DNA of 64,000 nt from Sphingomonas abietis. Its GTDB lineage: Bacteria; Pseudomonadota; Alphaproteobacteria; Sphingomonadales; Sphingomonadaceae. The stretch covers positions 2,391,001-2,455,000 of the forward strand of contig NZ_CP115174.1 in the NCBI RefSeq assembly GCF_027625475.1, in the 5' to 3' direction. Position 1 is the first letter of the stretch. Each line of letters opens with the position of its first letter. A program made the translations under genes and the position numbers. The notes under the pieces were generated by a model. That model saw only the letters and a list, made by a program, of their open reading frames with translations, did no database searches and was not told where the DNA came from. Positions 34,476 through 43,205 of the stretch are shown here, piece by piece.

Positions 34476-35474
34476 ATGACGACACTCATCACCGGGGTGG
34501 CCGGCTTTATCGGAATGCACACGGCCGAGCGCATGTTGGCGCGCGGCGACACGATCGTCGGCATCGATATCGTCAACGATTATTACACGCCGCAGCTCAA
34601 GGAGGATCGCATAGCCTTGCTGCGCGAGCGGTTCGGCGATCGCTTCACCTTCATCCGGGTCGATTTCGCCGACATGCAGGCGCTCGACGCGGCGCTGAAA
34701 CCCTATTCCTTCGATCGCATCATCCATCTCGGCGCGCAGGCCGGCGTGCGCTATTCGATCGAGAACCCGCACGCCTACGTCCAGTCGAACCTCGTCGGCC
34801 ATCTCAACCTGCTCGAGATCGGCCGGCAGCGGAAAGTGGCGCATCTCGTCTATGCGTCGAGCTCGTCGGTCTATGGCGGCAATACCAGCCTCCCCTTCCG
34901 GGTCGAGGATCGCGTCGATCATCCGCTCTCGCTCTATGCCGCCACCAAGAAGGCGGACGAACTGATGAGCGAGACCTATGCCAATCTCTATCGCCTGCCG
35001 CTGACCGGGCTGCGCTTCTTCACCGTCTATGGCCCATGGGGGCGCCCCGACATGGCGATGTGGATCTTCGCCAAGGCGATCTTCGCCGGCGAGCCGATCC
35101 CGGTGTTCGGCGAAGGCCGGATGGAGCGCGATTTCACCTTCATCGACGATATCGTCTCGGGCGTGGTCGCCTGCCACGACAATCCTCCGCCCGACGATGG
35201 CGAGGAGAAGGCCGGCGGCAGCCGGGGGCCGCACCGGCTCTACAATATCGGCAACAACAACAGCGAGCAGCTTGGCCGCATGATCGCGCTGCTCGAACAG
35301 GCGTGCGGGCGCGAGGCGGTGAAGAACTATCTGCCGATGCAGCCGGGCGACGTGCGCGCGACCTATGCCGACATTTCGGCCATCCAGCGCGATCTCGGCT
35401 TCGCGCCGACCACGCCGATCGACAAGGGCATCCCCGCCTTCGTCGATTGGTATCGCCGTTACCACCAGATCTGA
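34476..35474 (+). CDS. NAD-dependent epimerase, UDP-glucuronate 4-epimerase type
   Basis: The product is 332 aa. The Rossmann motif is TLITGVAGFIGMHTAERML ('G-x-x-G-x-x-G'), followed by VGIDIVNDYYTPQLKEDR, which is the hallmark of CapI/LpsL-type UDP-glucuronate 4-epimerases. The catalytic Ser/Tyr/Lys are in SSSSVYGG and LYAATKKADE. GRPDMAMWIFAKAI and MERDFTFIDDI are further signatures of the group. It would make UDP-galacturonate from UDP-glucuronate, or act on the corresponding N-acetylhexosaminuronate. Only 15 bases separate it from the dehydrogenase, so they form a pair. The start at 34476 is chosen from homology. Confidence 0.9.
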   Translation: MTTLITGVAGFIGMHTAERMLARGDTIVGIDIVNDYYTPQLKEDRIALLRERFGDRFTFIRVDFADMQALDAALKPYSFDRIIHLGAQAGVRYSIENPHAYVQSNLVGHLNLLEIGRQRKVAHLVYASSSSVYGGNTSLPFRVEDRVDHPLSLYAATKKADELMSETYANLYRLPLTGLRFFTVYGPWGRPDMAMWIFAKAIFAGEPIPVFGEGRMERDFTFIDDIVSGVVACHDNPPPDDGEEKAGGSRGPHRLYNIGNNNSEQLGRMIALLEQACGREAVKNYLPMQPGDVRATYADISAIQRDLGFAPTTPIDKGIPAFVDWYRRYHQI

Positions 35475-35489
35475 TCGGGCGTCGGCAGC

Positions 35490-36758
35490 ATGGATCAACC
35501 GCATATCGTCGTCGTCGGGCTCGGTTATGTCGGCCTGCCGCTCGCCGTCGCGCTCGCCCGCCACTTCCCGACCGTCGGCATCGACATCGATGCGACGCGC
35601 ATCGCCGAACTGGAGCGGCATCACGACCGCACCAACGAGATCGATGCCGGCCGTCTCGCGGCGACCAGCCTGACGCTGACCAGCGACCCCGGAGCGGTTC
35701 CGCCGGCGGACATCTACATCGTCACCGTCCCCACCCCGGTCGACGCCGCCAATCGGCCGGACCTGTCGATCGTCGAGAGCGCATCGCGCATGGTCGGCCG
35801 GATGATGGCGGCCGAGCGCCGGCCGATCATCTGTTTCGAGAGCACCGTCTATCCCGGCGTCACCGAAGATGTCTGCGGGCCCATCCTCGAACAGGTGTCG
35901 GGGCTGAGGCGCGGCGCGGACTTCTTCCTCGGTTACTCGCCCGAGCGCATCAATCCCGGCGACCGCGAGCATACGATCGACCGCATCACCAAGGTCGTCG
36001 CCGGCGAGAATGCGGAGGTGACCGATCGCCTCGCCGCGATCTACGGCGCGGTGACGACCGGCGGCACGCACAAGGCGGAGTCGATCAAGGTGGCCGAGGC
36101 GGCCAAGGTGATCGAAAATGCGCAGCGCGACATCAACATCGCCTTCATGAACGAGATTACCCGCATCTTCTCGCTGATGGACATTTCGGTGTGGGAGGTG
36201 TTGCGCGCGGCCGGCACCAAATGGAATTTCCTGCCGTTCCAGCCCGGCCTGGTCGGCGGCCACTGCATCGGGGTGGACCCTTATTATCTCGCCCATGCGG
36301 CCGCCACCCTCGGCCACGATCCCGCGGTCATCCTGTCCGGCCGCGCGATCAACGACGGCATGGGCGCGTGGGTCGCAGACCAGCTCTCCGAACGATTGGC
36401 GCCAGCATCCGACGTGCTGGTGATGGGCCTCACCTTCAAGGAGGATGTGCCGGACCTCCGCAACAGCAAGGTGGTGGACGTCATCGCCCGGCTGAAGGCG
36501 CTTGGGCATCGCGTCGATGTCAGCGATCCGCGTGCCAATCCGGCCGAAGCGCAGCATGAATATGGCCTGGCGCTCGTCGCCAATCCCGGCATGGGCGCCT
36601 ATGACAGCGTGCTGGTCGCCGTGCCCCACGCGCAATATCGCGCCGACGGTGCTGCGGGCATGGCACGCCATCTCAAGCCCGGCGGGGTGCTTGCGGATCT
36701 CAAGGGTCTGTTCGCTGGCCAGACGATGCCGGACGGCGTGACCTATTGGGGCCTCTGA
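35490..36758 (+). CDS. Nucleotide-sugar 6-dehydrogenase, HexNAc type (WbpO/TviB-like)
   Basis: The product is 422 aa. The NAD-binding loop is VVGLGYVGLPLAVALARHF. The middle domain has YSPERINPGD. The active-site Cys region is FQPGLVGGHCIGVDPYYL, the version typical of UDP-N-acetylhexosamine dehydrogenases rather than UDP-glucose dehydrogenase ('C-x-P-K-D'). LTFKEDVPDLRNSKV is the UDP-binding C-domain motif. It oxidises C6 of a UDP-HexNAc in two steps, giving a uronic acid. With the epimerase it can supply an acidic sugar such as GalNAcA, which AsnB (18935) may then amidate. Confidence 0.9.
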   Translation: MDQPHIVVVGLGYVGLPLAVALARHFPTVGIDIDATRIAELERHHDRTNEIDAGRLAATSLTLTSDPGAVPPADIYIVTVPTPVDAANRPDLSIVESASRMVGRMMAAERRPIICFESTVYPGVTEDVCGPILEQVSGLRRGADFFLGYSPERINPGDREHTIDRITKVVAGENAEVTDRLAAIYGAVTTGGTHKAESIKVAEAAKVIENAQRDINIAFMNEITRIFSLMDISVWEVLRAAGTKWNFLPFQPGLVGGHCIGVDPYYLAHAAATLGHDPAVILSGRAINDGMGAWVADQLSERLAPASDVLVMGLTFKEDVPDLRNSKVVDVIARLKALGHRVDVSDPRANPAEAQHEYGLALVANPGMGAYDSVLVAVPHAQYRADGAAGMARHLKPGGVLADLKGLFAGQTMPDGVTYWGL

Positions 36759-36768
36759 CCGCCGCGGA

Positions 36769-37749
36769 TCAGAAATCGCCTGCCTGACGGTGCCCGGCTC
36801 GATCCTGCTTCGTGTCGGATGCGGCGAGAAATTCCCGCAGCGCGTCCGCGAACCGCCCGCCCCGCTTCGATATGCGGTGCAGCACGCCCTTGGGCGGTGC
36901 GTCGCCCTGTGCCGCGCGCAGCGTTGCCACCTGGCGCTGGATCTGCCCCAGCCGCCGGTCGATCGCATCAAGGCTGGAGATCCGCGTCACATAGAGATGC
37001 GCTGCACGATCGTGCCGGTCGACGAAATAGCCCGCGTCTCCGGACAGACCGCCTGGGCTCTTGGCGATCGCTGCGAACGCGGCCTGATCGAAGGCGACAC
37101 AGAAATCGACGGCATCCCAGCCATCGGCATTGGCGGCCTGCGCATGGCATTGCTCGCTATACGCCCGCGCCCTGCCGAAATCACCGTCGGCGGCATAACG
37201 GTGATAGGCGCCGACACCCCGCGCCACGATCGCGCCGGACACCGAAGGCATGGCCTGCGCTTCCCGCGCCGTCGCGGCCGCGAGCAGCTGCACCGCGCGT
37301 TCCGCCGCGCCATCCGTATCATCGTCACTGGCCAGTGCCGCCGGCGACGCGTCTCCGCCGAGCAGGCGCTGTTCGATCTGCCAACTGCCAATGCCTGCCA
37401 AGCTCAGCACCGCGATCAGCGTCAGCCATGCATCATAGCGCCGGAACAAGGGGCGACGGCGACGGCGATGCACGACCAGTGCCCGGCTGCCGCTGCGGGA
37501 TCGATCGAGGGCACGGACATTGACCACATCCCGCCGCCGCGCGGCCAGCCCCGCATCGTGCTGCGCCCGCAATTCCGGATCGGACAGATAATGGAAGGCC
37601 TCGTTGATCTCGGCGGCGCGCGCATGGGCCAGCGGCGAACGGCTACGATCGGGATGGTAGCGCTGGATCAGGCGCAGGTAATGCGCCTTGATCTTCTCCT
37701 GGCTGGCCGTGGCAGACACACCGAGCACGTCATAGTAGCTGCCTCGCAC
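36769..37749 (-). CDS. Membrane-anchored J-domain protein
   Basis: The product is 326 aa. An N-terminal J domain covers about 1-66, with helix II and the HPD motif at residues 32-34 in LIQRYHPDRS. It has no Gly/Phe or zinc-finger region, so it is a type III J-protein. A basic stretch (about 80-100) precedes one membrane helix (about 107-125, LTLIAVLSLAGIGSWQI). The C-terminal ~200 residues are Ala-rich and helical and match no domain I know. It would recruit DnaK to the inner membrane. It is convergent with the dehydrogenase gene (10-base gap) and lies at the junction of the two polysaccharide loci. Confidence 0.85.
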   Translation of the reverse strand: MRGSYYDVLGVSATASQEKIKAHYLRLIQRYHPDRSRSPLAHARAAEINEAFHYLSDPELRAQHDAGLAARRRDVVNVRALDRSRSGSRALVVHRRRRRPLFRRYDAWLTLIAVLSLAGIGSWQIEQRLLGGDASPAALASDDDTDGAAERAVQLLAAATAREAQAMPSVSGAIVARGVGAYHRYAADGDFGRARAYSEQCHAQAANADGWDAVDFCVAFDQAAFAAIAKSPGGLSGDAGYFVDRHDRAAHLYVTRISSLDAIDRRLGQIQRQVATLRAAQGDAPPKGVLHRISKRGGRFADALREFLAASDTKQDRAGHRQAGDF

Positions 37750-37842
37750 CCGCGCCTATGCCTCCAGCGGCTCACCAACCAGCATCAGTCCGCCACATGC
37801 CAACGCTATCCGAACATGTCAGGCGTTGGAAGGAACTTCCAT

Positions 37843-37878
37843 CACGTTTCGAGAAGAAAAACCAATGCTAGAAACGTG
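37843..37878. repeat. 8-bp inverted repeat CACGTTTC-N20-GAAACGTG
   Basis: The arms (37843-37850 and 37871-37878) are exact. It lies 33 bases beyond the stop of the GT2 gene (37911-38831, minus) and about 95-130 bases before the J-domain protein start. It could be a hairpin at the end of one transcript or an operator for the other; no T-run marks it as a terminator. A looser pair CCAACGC/GCGTTGG lies beside it at 37800-37829. Confidence 0.45.
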
Positions 37879-37910
37879 CCGACGCGATATCGTCCGACTA
37901 TTATTTCAGC

Positions 37911-38831
37911 TTATCCGGCGCTCGCCCCCTCGCGGTTGACGGATATCATCGCCGGATCGGAATTGCGGTCCCGAAGCGCAAGGAATGAGGTCGGCATGAT
38001 CCGGCCTCGGCGCCGCGGCAGAAACGGGCCGATCATCATGCAGAGCGCCCGTATGAACGATGCTCGCGCGCGGACGACATCGCCTTTGAGAAGCGAAACC
38101 AACAGTCGGGCAACGGTCTTCAGCATCTGCCAGACATAGGTGAAATAATAACCGTGCTGGATCAGCACCGCGCCATTGCCCAACGAATAGAAGAAAGCCC
38201 GCTCCGCCCGATAATCGCCCGCGGTGTCCAATGGTGGATGGTCGATGAAAAACGAAGCCATCCTCCGCCCCTTGAAGCCATTCTTGAGAAGGCGATAGCC
38301 GAAATCGAATCCCTCGCTCGACCCGTGGATACAGGCGATCCCAAGTGTCGGATCAAACTGGGTCTGGACGAAGGCCTGGCGCCGCACCGTCAATCCCGGC
38401 TCCCACATGTGCGCGATGATGTTCCGTTCATCGAGCGGCGTGTCGGCGGAGAGACCTTCACCAGACATGACCGCGCCCGTCGAATGGATGTTGCAAGTCA
38501 CGAAATCGAGATTTTCCGCATCCATCAGTTCCAGGACTTTTATGCCAAAATCATGATCGAGCGGAAAAGTATCGTCATCAAGGAAGCAGATCATATCCGA
38601 GCAAGCCGCCAGGCCGCCGATGTTGCGCTTCTCCGAAATGCTGATGAGACCGACCGGTATGACAATCACGCCGTCATAAGCAGGTACGTTCCCGAGATCG
38701 CACCCTTCCCAGACAAGAATGACTTCAAACTCTATGCCGATCTGTCGCCGCAGGTTCGCCAGCACCTCAGCCAGACGTTCGTCAGGTTTTTCCTTTTCAA
38801 AGGTGCAAACGACAAAGGAAATCGATCGCAT
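37911..38831 (-). CDS. GT2-family glycosyltransferase
   Basis: The product is 306 aa. It begins RSISFVVCTFEKEKPDERLA, has SISEKRNIGGLAACSDM, the metal motif MICFLDDDTFPLDHDFG, and FGYRLLKNGFKGRR in the acceptor half. C-terminal helices around 225-270 include a hydrophobic stretch that could dock on the membrane. It is shorter and more divergent than the GT2 enzymes of locus A. The ATG at 38831 begins the homologous core. It opens locus B on the minus strand. Confidence 0.82.
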   Translation of the reverse strand: MRSISFVVCTFEKEKPDERLAEVLANLRRQIGIEFEVILVWEGCDLGNVPAYDGVIVIPVGLISISEKRNIGGLAACSDMICFLDDDTFPLDHDFGIKVLELMDAENLDFVTCNIHSTGAVMSGEGLSADTPLDERNIIAHMWEPGLTVRRQAFVQTQFDPTLGIACIHGSSEGFDFGYRLLKNGFKGRRMASFFIDHPPLDTAGDYRAERAFFYSLGNGAVLIQHGYYFTYVWQMLKTVARLLVSLLKGDVVRARASFIRALCMMIGPFLPRRRGRIMPTSFLALRDRNSDPAMISVNREGASAG

Positions 38832-39129
38832 TGGTGTTGCCTTCTGAATAAAATTTCGCCGCCGGCAACGCCTGAGCGCACCTGCTGCCGCGCTCAACGT
38901 ATCGCTGCCGCATTCTCGTTGTATGTCGAGACGAGCAAATCGATATTTCCTAGCTTGATTTTACCGATAGCTGCCGCGTTCGGCCCGCGCAATCCTGCAT
39001 GATGGGACAGCCGTAGACATGTCTACCCTACCCCCGTAAGCTTAGATGGGAACCACTCCCTAATCACTGCCCATTATGTCGGGTAGTTACCACGTCATTC
39101 GTCCCCTTGCCTCTTGCCGATGAAGACTG
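38832..39129. promoter_or_regulatory. Divergent intergenic region at the start of locus B
   Basis: These 298 bases separate two GT genes facing away from each other and are less GC-rich than neighbouring coding DNA. No convincing promoter pair or gene was seen. Confidence 0.35.
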
Positions 39130-40206
39130 ATGACACAGCCACGCGTAGTAATCTTACAAAATTATTATACCCCTTACCGGGCCGCGCTGTTCACAGAATT
39201 GAGAACGAAGAATCTACATCTGCGCGTCATCTATTATCAAATCCCCGAAAACGAAGGTCGAAAGTGGCGACCAGCGGAAGATTTGCCTTATGAATCGGCC
39301 CGTGTTCCTTCGCGCCAGTTTCGCAAGCTAGCCCTGTTCACGGTGCCGAAGGCGTTGTTCGCTGACGCAGACACCGTCATCCTGCTCGACGACAACCCTT
39401 CAAGTCTGTCGATGGCACTATTGGCGCTTCGATGCCGATTGCACGGCGTGCGCCGGCTCTTGTGGGTCGAGCATATTCCGGACAGCTTCAAGTCGCGCGC
39501 CAAGCGGCTCTACCAGAACCTATGCTCGCGCATGTTACTGATGCTCAGTGACGCGACGATCTGCTTTTCGCAGATGTCCGCAGCCTATGTGCGTGCGCTG
39601 GACAGGACGATCCCTATCAACCCAATGGTACAGGCCACGCCGGAGCCGAACCAACTCTCACCCCGTACTCCCGGTGAACCGATACGTCGCTTCGGCTATC
39701 TCGGCTCCGAAGGGCCGCGCAAGAATGTCGACACGCTGATTCGTGCTTTTTCTTCGCTAGCCGATCCGAACCTCGAATTACATCTGGCTGGCTTCAACGG
39801 TCACTCTGACGACCCGCGGGTGCATTGGCATGGCTATGTCGATGGCGATGCACGCGAAAGGTTCTTTGCCGGTATCGACATACTTGTCCTGCCATCGCAG
39901 GCCGACCCATGGGGCTTGGTGATCAATGAGGCGCTCCAGCGTGGCTGTCTCGCAATCGCGTCGAACCGGTGCGGAAGCTCGGAACTCGTGGCGATGATAG
40001 ACGAACGCCTTGTCACCGGGACGGAACAAAACGAAATTGCCACGACGCTGGCCTACGCCCGCACACTTGATCGCGGGACTGTGATCAGATTGCACGCTCG
40101 GGCGTGCGCGGCCATGACAGGATATTCGATCGAGGCCGCCGCCACCGCGATGCACGACGCCATCGCACGAGGCCATAGGCCAGCCTTGGCACCGCTGGCG
40201 ACGTGA
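39130..40206 (+). CDS. GT4-family glycosyltransferase
   Basis: The product is 358 aa. The N-terminus PRVVILQNYYTPYRAALFTE is typical of GT4 enzymes with a 'Y-x-P-x-R' loop. The donor domain has GYLGSEGPRKNVDTLIRAF and the E-x7-E counterpart QADPWGLVINEALQRGC, where 'D-P-W-G-x-x-x-x-E-A' is the usual variant. Codon third positions are less GC-biased than in locus A. Cytoplasmic, retaining; donor unknown. Confidence 0.88.
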   Translation: MTQPRVVILQNYYTPYRAALFTELRTKNLHLRVIYYQIPENEGRKWRPAEDLPYESARVPSRQFRKLALFTVPKALFADADTVILLDDNPSSLSMALLALRCRLHGVRRLLWVEHIPDSFKSRAKRLYQNLCSRMLLMLSDATICFSQMSAAYVRALDRTIPINPMVQATPEPNQLSPRTPGEPIRRFGYLGSEGPRKNVDTLIRAFSSLADPNLELHLAGFNGHSDDPRVHWHGYVDGDARERFFAGIDILVLPSQADPWGLVINEALQRGCLAIASNRCGSSELVAMIDERLVTGTEQNEIATTLAYARTLDRGTVIRLHARACAAMTGYSIEAAATAMHDAIARGHRPALAPLAT

Positions 40207-40277
40207 TAGCCGACAAATGCCCGTTCGCCGAGAAATCAGATAGATAAGCAAGGGTTCGCAAGCGCATGATAACGGAG

Positions 40278-40298
40278 TTTTCGCCTAAAAAGCGAAAA
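40278..40298. terminator. 7-bp stem hairpin TTTTCGC/GCGAAAA between convergent genes
   Basis: TTTTCGC (40278-40284), loop CTAAAAA, GCGAAAA (40292-40298). It lies 72 bases after the GT4 stop and 75 bases after the stop of the convergent minus-strand gene. The stem is AT-rich at its base and no long T-run follows, so it is a weak terminator candidate for either strand. Confidence 0.35.
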
Positions 40299-40372
40299 TG
40301 ACCTCGAATATATATCCACACCACCATTGCTAGCCAATCTCCGCGGCGTCTCCGGGCCAGAACGACACGGAC

Positions 40373-41242
40373 TCAGGCGCTATTCCTCGTCCAACGATGA
40401 TCGGCGCCCAGCTTGTGAACAAACGACTTTATGCGCGCGAGTACTCGTGCGCCTGCCGACGATGTCGGACGGTGCGTATAGCTCCATTGCACGGCCTCGG
40501 GCAGCGGCATGGCGCGGGCGCGATCAAGCAGCGCCGGAAGCGCCCCCAAAAACGGCTTGCGCAAATTATCATGCCAATAATGAAAGACGACATCATCGGC
40601 CTCAGAAAGTCGCCCGGCATGCATCACATGCCCAAGCGCAAATTGCTCGACAGTGTGAACACGCTGCTCATACTGCCAAATCTCGTCCATGAGATGCAAG
40701 GCCTCCCGCAACATGTGATGGTCGTCGGCGTGAACACCGATAATTCCCGAGTTCCACATGCTTTCGCCAGGATACAAAGCCACCGGCTTCCCATTCAGGT
40801 CACGGATCGCCCCCGTATCGAACAACTGCCCCAAAATGGCGCCGGCAGTACCCGTGCGCTGGGTCAACCGAATTTCCCGCATATGCAGACAGTGGCGGCC
40901 AGGGCCAACACGATCGAACAAAGCGGCCGGGTTTGACAGGAAATATGTGTCGCCGTCGGCAAGGATGACCTTCCCGCCTCGCTCCGTCAGAAAATCGAGA
41001 AGGCACGCCACCTTGCGCCGAAAGGGATAGGTTCCCGCACCCATCCACGAACCCAGAATATCGGGATTCAGAAATCTCGTCTCCACCCCCAGCCAGATAA
41101 ATTCATCCGGCCTATCGGTATAAACAACGACGTCAACGCCATCCGATTCAGACAAAAAATAATTTGCCGACAGAATCGCGAACATCGCCTCCTGCTGGTA
41201 GCGGGATTTTCCGTAACAAAGATACAACAGTGTCTTGGTCAT
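40373..41242 (-). CDS. Putative GT-A fold glycosyltransferase of unassigned family
   Basis: The product is 289 aa. It begins KTLLYLCYGKSRYQQEAMFA and has GAGTYPFRRKVACLLDFL followed by KVILADGDTYFLSNP, which looks like a D-x-D metal site at the end of a GT-A strand. The downstream SMWNSGIIGVHADDH and TVEQFALGHVMHA resemble acceptor-binding parts of GT8-like enzymes. No signal peptide or membrane helix. I do not recognise a specific family. Operon neighbours are convergent GT4 and co-oriented flippase genes. Confidence 0.65.
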   Translation of the reverse strand: MTKTLLYLCYGKSRYQQEAMFAILSANYFLSESDGVDVVVYTDRPDEFIWLGVETRFLNPDILGSWMGAGTYPFRRKVACLLDFLTERGGKVILADGDTYFLSNPAALFDRVGPGRHCLHMREIRLTQRTGTAGAILGQLFDTGAIRDLNGKPVALYPGESMWNSGIIGVHADDHHMLREALHLMDEIWQYEQRVHTVEQFALGHVMHAGRLSEADDVVFHYWHDNLRKPFLGALPALLDRARAMPLPEAVQWSYTHRPTSSAGARVLARIKSFVHKLGADHRWTRNSA

Positions 41243-41296
41243 TGCGCCCATCACTTATTTTTATAGACGATGATTCAAGCAAAGCATTCCGACACC

Positions 41297-42787
41297 TCAA
41301 CCACTCGCCTGCATACCCAACAGCATATAGCGGTCGACAGCCCCTCGGACACGCGCGGGCAGCGGCAGAGTGCCAATCACCGAATGCAGTTGCCGCCTGC
41401 AGAGCCAAAACACCATGCCAGCATAGACAAGACTGGCAACCACGCCCAGCAGCACGCCCGGGACGAGCCCGGACCGGACAGATGGAAGCAGCATTTTGAT
41501 GACCAAGACCCCGGCCCCGACGGCCAAAGCGAGATAGCAGGGCAGCAACGCCTTCACGAACCGCCGTGGTGCCATGGTCGGATCAGCGCGGGTCAGGATC
41601 GCGAGCACGACTACTGCCACGACATATGCGCGCAGGCTGAACATGATGCCTAGGACCACCGGTCCATGTGTCGCACCGATCGAGAGGAAGATCATATTGG
41701 GAACGAGATCCACCACGGTAAGGATCAGTCCCATCCGTACCCAACCTTGGGATATGCTAAAGGTCTGGGACGATCCGATCACGGCATTGGTGGGATAGGC
41801 GACCGCCATCCATGCCAGCAATGGCCCTAAGGCAATCCACGCATGAGAGACGAACGTCGCGCTCACCGCTTCGGCACTGGCAAACAGCGCCAGAAAAGGA
41901 AAACTCAGAACCACGCAGGATATGAACATGATCTGCGCCAAAATTCCCGCCGCCCGTTGAGGGTCCGTGGCCAAGCGTGAGAAGATCGGCATCAGGACGC
42001 TTGTGAACGGCTGGTAGATCACGCTGATGACGAGATCGATGATCGTGCGCGCAATGCGAAACGTACCGGCGGTGGCGGGTCCAGCGAAGATGCCAATCGC
42101 CAGATCCGCCAGGCGCGTATTCGCCTGAACGCTCGCCTGGGCGAGACTGGTATAGCTTGCCATCCGCGCGAAGGCTCGAAGCTCTGCCCGATCGACGAAG
42201 AAACGAGGTCGAAATCCACTGCCAAAAAGTGCGACCGACGATGAAATGAGACTGGTCAGCAATGTGTTGGCGATCAGGCTCCAAGGTCCATAGCCGGCAA
42301 ATGCCAAAAGGATGCAGAATGGCGCGGATCCAAACAATCCAGCCGTCCGGCGTATCGCCAACATCCGGAACTGGAATTTGCGGGTCAGCACCCCCTCGCC
42401 GACGACGCCCAACGACGTCGCCAGGGGCGCGAAGGCTGCCGGGACCATGTAGGACACAAGATTGGGCGCTTTGATCAAATGCGCGATCAACGGACTCAGC
42501 GCGATCGTGATCAAGGAGAAGACCACGCCTAGGCCGATCGCAAACCAAAACGCCGTGGCGAGAAAGTCGTCGGATGCCTCTTCGCGCTGGATGATGACCT
42601 GCACCGTGCCGTATAATGTCGCAACAAAAACCATCGGAAGCGAGATCGCAATCGCCGCGATGCCGAATTCAGCCGGACCAAGCAGCTTCGCTACAATGAA
42701 GAACAATGAAGCCTGAAGACCGCGCTCCACCAACATCTGACCGAGCGACCATGCGCTCCCACTCAAAGCGACCCGTGCAAAGCTCAT
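41297..42787 (-). CDS. Oligosaccharide flippase, WzxC-like
   Basis: The product is 496 aa, with about 12-14 helices. It begins SFARVALSGSAWSLGQMLVE, then AKLLGPAEFGIAAIAISLPM ('L-G-P-x-x-F-G'), as in WzxC/MOP-superfamily flippases for colanic-acid-like repeat units. Arg and Lys cluster on the cytoplasmic loops. It would supply the flipping step for locus B, whose export lipoprotein and autokinase lie just to the right on the opposite strand. Confidence 0.9.
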   Translation of the reverse strand: MSFARVALSGSAWSLGQMLVERGLQASLFFIVAKLLGPAEFGIAAIAISLPMVFVATLYGTVQVIIQREEASDDFLATAFWFAIGLGVVFSLITIALSPLIAHLIKAPNLVSYMVPAAFAPLATSLGVVGEGVLTRKFQFRMLAIRRTAGLFGSAPFCILLAFAGYGPWSLIANTLLTSLISSSVALFGSGFRPRFFVDRAELRAFARMASYTSLAQASVQANTRLADLAIGIFAGPATAGTFRIARTIIDLVISVIYQPFTSVLMPIFSRLATDPQRAAGILAQIMFISCVVLSFPFLALFASAEAVSATFVSHAWIALGPLLAWMAVAYPTNAVIGSSQTFSISQGWVRMGLILTVVDLVPNMIFLSIGATHGPVVLGIMFSLRAYVVAVVVLAILTRADPTMAPRRFVKALLPCYLALAVGAGVLVIKMLLPSVRSGLVPGVLLGVVASLVYAGMVFWLCRRQLHSVIGTLPLPARVRGAVDRYMLLGMQASG

Positions 42788-43205
42788 CGTCTGCGATACT
42801 CGTCAGGAAAATGGAGACACAGCGACGAATGTTACAAGGTCCTCCGGTTCCCGTCCTGCTGGAAGAATGGGCATCCGACGTCTCTCGCCCATAAGAGCGG
42901 TCGTAGTATCAACATATTCGCCCTCTGCTCGTCAGCCAAGCGATATGTTTGGTGCGCCCACCAAGCGTATCGCAGACGGGGTAGCCATATCTGTTTCATC
43001 CTCGTTTCCGCAAAGAAGCCGCAGAGACGATAGTCGGATAGGATGTCGCCCTTAAAAACATGCCGGATAGTATATTCCATGGCGGACCAATCTCGTCATT
43101 CACCATGTGGTAGCCCGGCATTGAAGGCCTCGGTCACCTGCAGTTGCCACCATCAAGCGGTTATGCGACAAAGCCGACCTAAGCCCTTCTGGACTACGAA
43201 TCCCC
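42788..43205. promoter_or_regulatory. 418-base divergent region (flippase / export lipoprotein)
   Basis: The region must contain promoters for the minus-strand flippase and the plus-strand export operon. A minus-strand open frame (42832-43080, 82 codons) is present but I do not accept it as a gene. TATATT near 43072 resembles a -10 box, without a good -35 partner. I see no RNA element. Confidence 0.4.

Noticed and set aside
42832..43080. An 82-codon minus-strand frame in the flippase/export divergent region
   Set aside because: No recognisable domain, signal or membrane segment; it would fill the promoter region of two operons. A small gene cannot be fully excluded.
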